From contig NZ_LR131273.1 in the NCBI RefSeq assembly GCF_900631615.1, positions 1,674,001-1,738,000 of the forward strand: a DNA stretch of 64,000 nt. The letters run 5' to 3'. The position numbers and the translations under genes were made by a program. Source of the DNA: Tsukamurella paurometabola. GTDB taxonomy: Bacteria; Actinomycetota; Actinomycetes; Mycobacteriales; Mycobacteriaceae. Shown here piece by piece: positions 60,155-64,000 of the stretch; the stretch's first letter is position 1, and each line of letters starts with the position of its first letter. The notes below the pieces were generated by a model, which ran no database searches, was not told the origin of the DNA, and saw only the letters and a list, made by a program, of their open reading frames with translations.

Positions 60155-60941
60155 CCTCGGCCTCGAGCATGTCGAGGACCTTGCGGACCTGGGCGCCGGC
60201 GTCGGGACCCTCGTAGGCGGTCACGACCTCCTCGATTCCGCCCTCCTGGCGGATCTCGCCGTGGTCGATCCACATGGCACGGTCACAGAGCTGCGCGAGG
60301 AACTCGTTCGAGTGCGAGGCGAACACGAGGATGCCGGAGCGTTCGACCAGGGCCGCCAGGCGCTTGCGGGCCTTCCTCATGAACTCGGCGTCGACCGCGC
60401 CGATGCCCTCGTCGAGGAGGAGGATCTCGGGATCGATCGAGGTGACCACGCCGAGTGCGATCCGCACGCGCATGCCCGTGGAGTAGGTGCGCAGCGGCAT
60501 GGACAGGTAGTCGCCGAGCTCGGTGAACTCGGCGATGTCGTCGAGCTTGCGCTGCATCGACTTCCGCGTCTGTCCCAGGAAGAGGCCGCGGATGATGATG
60601 TTCTCCAGTCCCGAGATCTCGGGATCCATGCCCACGCCGAGGTCGAAGACGGGCGCGACCCGGCCCTTCACCAGCGCCGAGCCGCGCGTGGGCTCGTAGA
60701 TCCCGGCGAGCAGCCGCAGCAGCGTGGACTTGCCGGCACCGTTGTGGCCGACGAGGCCCACGCGGTCGCCCTCGTTGAGGCTCATGGTGATGTTGCGCAG
60801 CGCCTCGACGACGACCACGTTGTCGTCGGCCATCACCTTGCCGCCGGCGGAACCCATCACGGCGCGCTTGATCGAGCGCGATTTGGCGTCGAACACGGGG
60901 AAGTCGACGCAGGCGTCCTGCGTCCGAATGGAAACGCTCAT
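60147..60941 (-). CDS. wzt: Polysaccharide ABC exporter ATPase (Wzt/RfbE type)
   Basis: A 264-aa ATPase. Walker A is GHNGAGKST (about residues 68-76), Walker B region is EILLLDEGIGAVD and the signature YSTGMRVRIALG replaces the usual LSGGQ, as in O-antigen and teichoic-acid exporters. It probably drives export of lipid-linked galactan across the membrane with Wzm. It lies one base after the wzm stop and overlaps glfT1. It corresponds to Rv3781. Confidence 0.9.
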   Translation of the reverse strand: MSVSIRTQDACVDFPVFDAKSRSIKRAVMGSAGGKVMADDNVVVVEALRNITMSLNEGDRVGLVGHNGAGKSTLLRLLAGIYEPTRGSALVKGRVAPVFDLGVGMDPEISGLENIIIRGLFLGQTRKSMQRKLDDIAEFTELGDYLSMPLRTYSTGMRVRIALGVVTSIDPEILLLDEGIGAVDAEFMRKARKRLAALVERSGILVFASHSNEFLAQLCDRAMWIDHGEIRQEGGIEEVVTAYEGPDAGAQVRKVLDMLEAEDD

Positions 60942-60942
60942 C

Positions 60943-61821
60943 TCACACCCAATACGCGACTCGGGAACGGTACTGCTTCATCAGCACCAGCGTCAGCCCC
61001 AGGCCGACGATCGTGCAGCCGATCACCACGTACCAGTGCTGGGGATCGAAGGGCTTGCCGGTGAGCGGGCCGCGCACCATCTCCAGGTAGTGGTAGAGCG
61101 GGTTCAGCTTGACCAGCTGGGCGCGCTCGCTGTTGCCGCCGGGAACCGTGTCGAGGGTCCACACCACCGGCGTGATGTAGAAGAGCAGCTGCGTCAACGC
61201 GGTGAGCAGCGGTGCGATGTCGCGGAACCGGGTGGCGAGGATGCCGAAGAACATCGATACCCAGACGCCGGTGACGGCCAGCATGCCGAACGCCGGGATC
61301 AGGCTCAGCTGTGTCCACGACCACTGTTGCGGCGGGAAGATCGCCAGCACCACCACGACGATGATCATGTTGTGGGCGAGGAACAGCATGTGCCGCCACA
61401 CCAGGCGGTAGACGTGCACCGACAGCGGCGCCGGCAACTGTTTGATCAAGCCCTCGTTGGCGATGAAGACCTCGGCACCGTCGATGATCGAGCTCTGGAT
61501 GAAGGCCCACAGCACGAAGCCGACGGTGAGCTGCGGCAGGAGCGTCTTCACATCGGCCCCGAGCAGCGTCGACCACAGCAGGGCGAGCGCGCTGGCGGTC
61601 ACGCCGGTGGCGATCGTGATCCAGAACGGGCCGATCACCGACCGGCGATAGCGCTGCTTGATGTCCTGCCAGCCGAGCTCGAGCCAGAGCTCGCGGTGCA
61701 CGGTGGCGCCGTCGACCAGGTCGCGGACCGCGCGCGAGAAGGTGCGCGAGTCCGAGACGAGGGGCGCCGGTTGGGCGGCGTTGGGGCTATCGACGGGCAC
61801 GGTAGGCCAGGGTACCCGCAC
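60943..61821 (-). CDS. wzm: Polysaccharide ABC exporter permease (Wzm/RfbD type)
   Basis: A 292-aa ABC-2 permease with six helices. The family features are LVDGATVHRELWLELGWQDI before helix 1 and RYRRSVIGPFWITI at its start. The GTG at 61821 gives 292 aa. A GTG at 61800 is also possible and lies eight bases after TACCCT, which would make a leaderless mRNA and a 285-aa protein. Transcription order is wzm-wzt-glfT1. It corresponds to Rv3783. Confidence 0.88.
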   Translation of the reverse strand: MRVPWPTVPVDSPNAAQPAPLVSDSRTFSRAVRDLVDGATVHRELWLELGWQDIKQRYRRSVIGPFWITIATGVTASALALLWSTLLGADVKTLLPQLTVGFVLWAFIQSSIIDGAEVFIANEGLIKQLPAPLSVHVYRLVWRHMLFLAHNMIIVVVVLAIFPPQQWSWTQLSLIPAFGMLAVTGVWVSMFFGILATRFRDIAPLLTALTQLLFYITPVVWTLDTVPGGNSERAQLVKLNPLYHYLEMVRGPLTGKPFDPQHWYVVIGCTIVGLGLTLVLMKQYRSRVAYWV

Positions 61822-61902
61822 CGACGGTGCGCCCGGCGCACGTCGAGCGGGTGCGCTCCGGGCGCCCCACGGCGGTGCGCGCGAAGCCGGCCGCCGGCAC
61901 CG

Positions 61903-62412
61903 TCACAGGTACTGCCCGTGACCGGTCTGCGATTCCGGTCCCGGCGACATCGACGGCGGGAGGGCGCCCTGCCGCATCTGTTCGAGCTGGGCTCGGGCCG
62001 CCATCTGCTGCGCGAACAGCGCCGTCTGAATGCCGTGGAAGAGGCCCTCCAGCCAGCCGACCAGCTGGGCCTGCGCGATCCGCAGCTCCGCGTCGGACGG
62101 CGTCGAATCGTCGGTGAACGGCAACGCGAGGCGCTCCAGCTCGGCCTGCAGATCGGGCGAGAGGCCGTCCTCGAGTTCCTTGATCGACGTCCGATGGATC
62201 TCCTTGAGCCGGGCGCGGCTCGCCTCATCGAGCGGCGCGGCCCGCACCTCCTCCAGGAGCTGCTTGATCATCGTGCCGATTCGCATCACCTTCGCGGGCT
62301 GTTCGACCATGCCGTGCAACTCCTCCGCGGCGTTGTCGGGTTCGTCCGCCCCGTCGGCGGCGCCGGTACCGGACCCTGCGGGAATGATCTCCACCTCGTT
62401 GCGATCGCTCAT
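61903..62412 (-). CDS. bpa: Bacterial proteasome activator Bpa (PafE)
   Basis: A 169-aa helical ring protein. The core RIGTMIKQLLEEVRAAPLDE, LKEIHRTSIKELEDGLSPDL and ELRIAQAQLVGWLEGLFHGI match Bpa of M. tuberculosis (Rv3780, 174 aa). It ends in GQYL, the HbYX-like C-terminal motif that opens the 20S proteasome gate without ATP. Proteasome subunits are not in this window. The gene is divergent from the class V aminotransferase-like gene, as in M. tuberculosis. Confidence 0.93.
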   Translation of the reverse strand: MSDRNEVEIIPAGSGTGAADGADEPDNAAEELHGMVEQPAKVMRIGTMIKQLLEEVRAAPLDEASRARLKEIHRTSIKELEDGLSPDLQAELERLALPFTDDSTPSDAELRIAQAQLVGWLEGLFHGIQTALFAQQMAARAQLEQMRQGALPPSMSPGPESQTGHGQYL

Positions 62413-62468
62413 ACCACCATTCTGGCAGTCCCCCGCGGGCGGGCCACGGCGTCGTCAGCCCGGCGGTG

Positions 62469-62474
62469 TAATCT
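62469..62474 (+). promoter_or_regulatory. Putative -10 box of the class V aminotransferase-like gene
   Basis: TAATCT, eight bases, then the GTG at 62483. The same TAATCT-N8 arrangement precedes dprE1. Confidence 0.5.
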
Positions 62475-62482
62475 GCGTCCCA

Positions 62483-63739
62483 GTGAACACGTTCTCCGAA
62501 GGCCAGGATGCACCCGGCCGGGCATCGACTGCGGTTGCGGTATCCGCATTCGACGTCGCCCGCGTCCGGGGGCTCTACCCTGCCCTGGGGGACGGGTGGA
62601 TCCACTTCGATCCGCAGGCCGGGGCGCAGATCCCCGGTGCGGTGTCCTCAGCGGTGGCGAACGCCTTCCGCGGGTTCGTGAGCAACCCCTACGGCGTTTA
62701 CGCTGCAGCTGCACATACGCGGTCGATCGTGCAGGCCGCGCGGGTCGCCGTCGCGGACCTGGTGAACGGCAAGCCCGAGGGGGTCGTGCTCGGGCCGAGC
62801 CGCGAACAGCTGATCAACTCCCTCGCGGAGTCGCTGAGTGCGCGCCTGGGGCTCGGCTCGGAGATCGTGCTGTGCCGTCTGGACGACGACGCGAACCAGT
62901 CGCCGTGGTTGCGGGTCGCCGACCGCGGCGGGGGACGGGTCCGGTGGGTCGAGGCCGATATCGAGACCGGCGAGGTCCCGGCGTGGCAGTTCGAGGAGCT
63001 GGCCGGGCCGAGCACGTCCGTGATCGCCGTGCCGTACGCCTCGTCGACCATCGGCACCGTCATCGATGTCGCCGCGGCCGCGCAGGCGGCGCACCGCGTG
63101 GGCGCCCTGCTGGTGGTGGATGCCACGAGCGCCGCACCGTACGAGCTGCTCGACATCGAGCGGCTCGGCGCGGATGTGCTGCTGGTCAGCGCCAACCGCT
63201 GGGGCGGCCCGCAGGTGGCCGCGATGGCTTTCCGGGATCCGTCGATCTTCGGCCGGCTCCGGGCCGTGAATCCCGACCGCAGTCTGACGGGGCCGGAGCG
63301 TTTCGAGCTCGGCGAGCACCAGTACGCCATGCTCGCGGGGTTCATCGCCTCGATCGATCACCTCGCGGGACTCGACGAGTCGTCGGTCGGCACGCGCCGG
63401 GACCGGCTGGAGCAGTCGATGTTCGGGCTGCGCCAGTACCAGCAGCGGCTCCTGTTCTACTTGCTCAACTCTCTGGCCTCCGCGCCGCAGGTGGCGATCA
63501 TCGGTCGTGCCGAACGGCGGGTGCCCACCGTCTCCTTCACGATGCCGGGTGTGCCGGCGGCCAAGGCCGCCAAACGCCTTGCCGACAACGGCGTGTGCGC
63601 CCTGTCGAACGTGCCGAGCCGCTACTTCGCCGGCCTGGGCGTCCCCGAGTACGGGGGCGCGGTCACCGTCGGCCTGGCTCCCTATTCGACCCCGTACGAC
63701 GTGGATCAGTTGGTCCGCGCCCTCGCCTCCCTGGGCTAG
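62483..63739 (+). CDS. Class V aminotransferase-fold protein, cysteine desulfurase-like (Rv3778c type)
   Basis: A 418-aa protein with the cysteine desulfurase-like fold. Recognisable parts are YPALGDGWIHFDPQAGAQIP near the N terminus, VPYASSTIGTVIDV, and the PLP-Asp motif LLVVDATSAAPYEL. At the position of the PLP-binding lysine (usually SxHK) the sequence is SANRWGGPQ, with Arg239, so ordinary PLP chemistry is doubtful. The GTG at 62483 follows TAATCT by eight bases. It is divergent from bpa as in M. tuberculosis. Function is unknown. Confidence 0.85.
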   Translation: MNTFSEGQDAPGRASTAVAVSAFDVARVRGLYPALGDGWIHFDPQAGAQIPGAVSSAVANAFRGFVSNPYGVYAAAAHTRSIVQAARVAVADLVNGKPEGVVLGPSREQLINSLAESLSARLGLGSEIVLCRLDDDANQSPWLRVADRGGGRVRWVEADIETGEVPAWQFEELAGPSTSVIAVPYASSTIGTVIDVAAAAQAAHRVGALLVVDATSAAPYELLDIERLGADVLLVSANRWGGPQVAAMAFRDPSIFGRLRAVNPDRSLTGPERFELGEHQYAMLAGFIASIDHLAGLDESSVGTRRDRLEQSMFGLRQYQQRLLFYLLNSLASAPQVAIIGRAERRVPTVSFTMPGVPAAKAAKRLADNGVCALSNVPSRYFAGLGVPEYGGAVTVGLAPYSTPYDVDQLVRALASLG

Positions 63740-63742
63740 CCG

Positions 63743-64000
63743 GTGGACCCCGCGGCGCTGGCGGCCGCGTTCGGCGCGGGCATCCTCGCGGGCCTCGGTG
63801 CGGTTCTCCCGCTGGGCGCCGTCGGCGTGATGCTGTTGCACGAGGGCGCCGCCCGCGGGTGGCGGCGCGCCGTCCCCGCTGCCGCGGGCGTCGGCACCGC
63901 GGACCTGATCTTCGCCGTGCTGGCCCTGGCTGCCGGCTCGGTCCTGGCGCCGCTGGTCGCGCAGTGGGGGCGGTGGCCGGCCGCCGTCGGCGGCGTCCTC
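63743..64000 (+). CDS. LysE-family exporter, 3' truncated
   Basis: The first 86 codons of a membrane protein that runs off the window end. Visible are two hydrophobic segments and the LysE-family pattern AGLGAVLPLGAVGVMLLHEG then RAVPAAAGVGTADLIFAVLA. The family exports amino acids such as lysine and arginine. The GTG at 63743 is three bases after the upstream stop, so it is probably co-transcribed. The substrate is not known. Confidence 0.75.
   Translation, partial: MDPAALAAAFGAGILAGLGAVLPLGAVGVMLLHEGAARGWRRAVPAAAGVGTADLIFAVLALAAGSVLAPLVAQWGRWPAAVGGVL

Noticed and set aside
1-64000. tRNA, CRISPR, prophage or insertion-sequence signals
   Set aside because: I saw no cloverleaf candidates, regular spacer arrays, transposases, integrases or terminal repeats on reading both strands. 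A tRNAscan-SE or ISfinder search would be decisive.

Overview
The window is high-GC, densely coded chromosomal DNA from a mycolic-acid actinobacterium (order Mycobacteriales). It carries a complete cell-wall arabinogalactan toolkit: dprE1, dprE2, aftA, embC, embA, embB, wzm, wzt and glfT1. It also carries bpa, an EspR-like regulator, a DosR/DosS-like pair, a BioQ-like regulator and an IdeR-type box. The gene set recalls the Rv3778c-Rv3795 region of M. tuberculosis but is rearranged and interrupted, which suggests a non-tubercular genus such as Tsukamurella, Gordonia or Dietzia. The genus is an inference. I found no tRNA, rRNA, CRISPR array, insertion sequence or phage. No stretch over 300 bases lacks a gene.

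Layout. 1-9.2 kb: end of an NCS1 permease, a TetR regulator, a DUF1345 membrane protein, a HelR-type RNA polymerase helicase preceded by a rifamycin-associated element, a four-gene OpuC-type compatible-solute ABC transporter, and a cysteine dioxygenase-rhodanese fusion. 9.2-12.5 kb: a DosS-like kinase with a single GAF domain, an 82-aa protein, a DosR-like regulator and an acyl-ACP desaturase, with several DosR-type palindromes in the two divergent intergenic regions. 12.5-17.2 kb: AIM24-family protein, BCCT transporter, type-B carboxylesterase, GNAT. 17.2-27.3 kb: embB, embA and embC on the minus strand.

27.3-36.1 kb: a block lying between embC and aftA, which adjoin in M. tuberculosis. It holds an ImmA/IrrE protease with a membrane protein and an EspR-like regulator, aroQ, a bioQ-like regulator with bioY-bioM-bioN, a Tat-exported phosphoesterase, an iron-regulated siderophore-binding lipoprotein and an SDR. 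36.1-40.3 kb: aftA, dprE2, dprE1. 40.3-42.5 kb: TetR regulator, acyl-CoA dehydrogenase, orphan sigma region 4. 42.6-47.7 kb: an ectoine-degradation operon (doeB-doeD-doeA-doeC). 47.7-51.9 kb: HxlR regulator with a nitroreductase, glmS with a small upstream partner, and a small XRE regulator with a membrane protein. 51.9-57.4 kb: GtrA, a GT-C glycosyltransferase, an FAD/NAD(P)-binding protein with an MFS exporter, DoxX. 57.5-64 kb: acyl-CoA synthetase, glfT1-wzt-wzm, bpa, a class V aminotransferase-fold protein and a truncated LysE-family exporter.

How the genes work together. DprE1/DprE2 make decaprenyl-phospho-arabinose. AftA primes galactan with it, and EmbA/B/C extend arabinan in arabinogalactan and lipoarabinomannan. 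GlfT1 starts galactan, and Wzm/Wzt probably export the lipid-linked polymer. The OpuC system and BCCT transporter import compatible solutes, and the Doe enzymes convert ectoine to aspartate. Many starts sit 6-8 nt after a TANNNT box, so leaderless mRNAs appear common. Start choices below use this.
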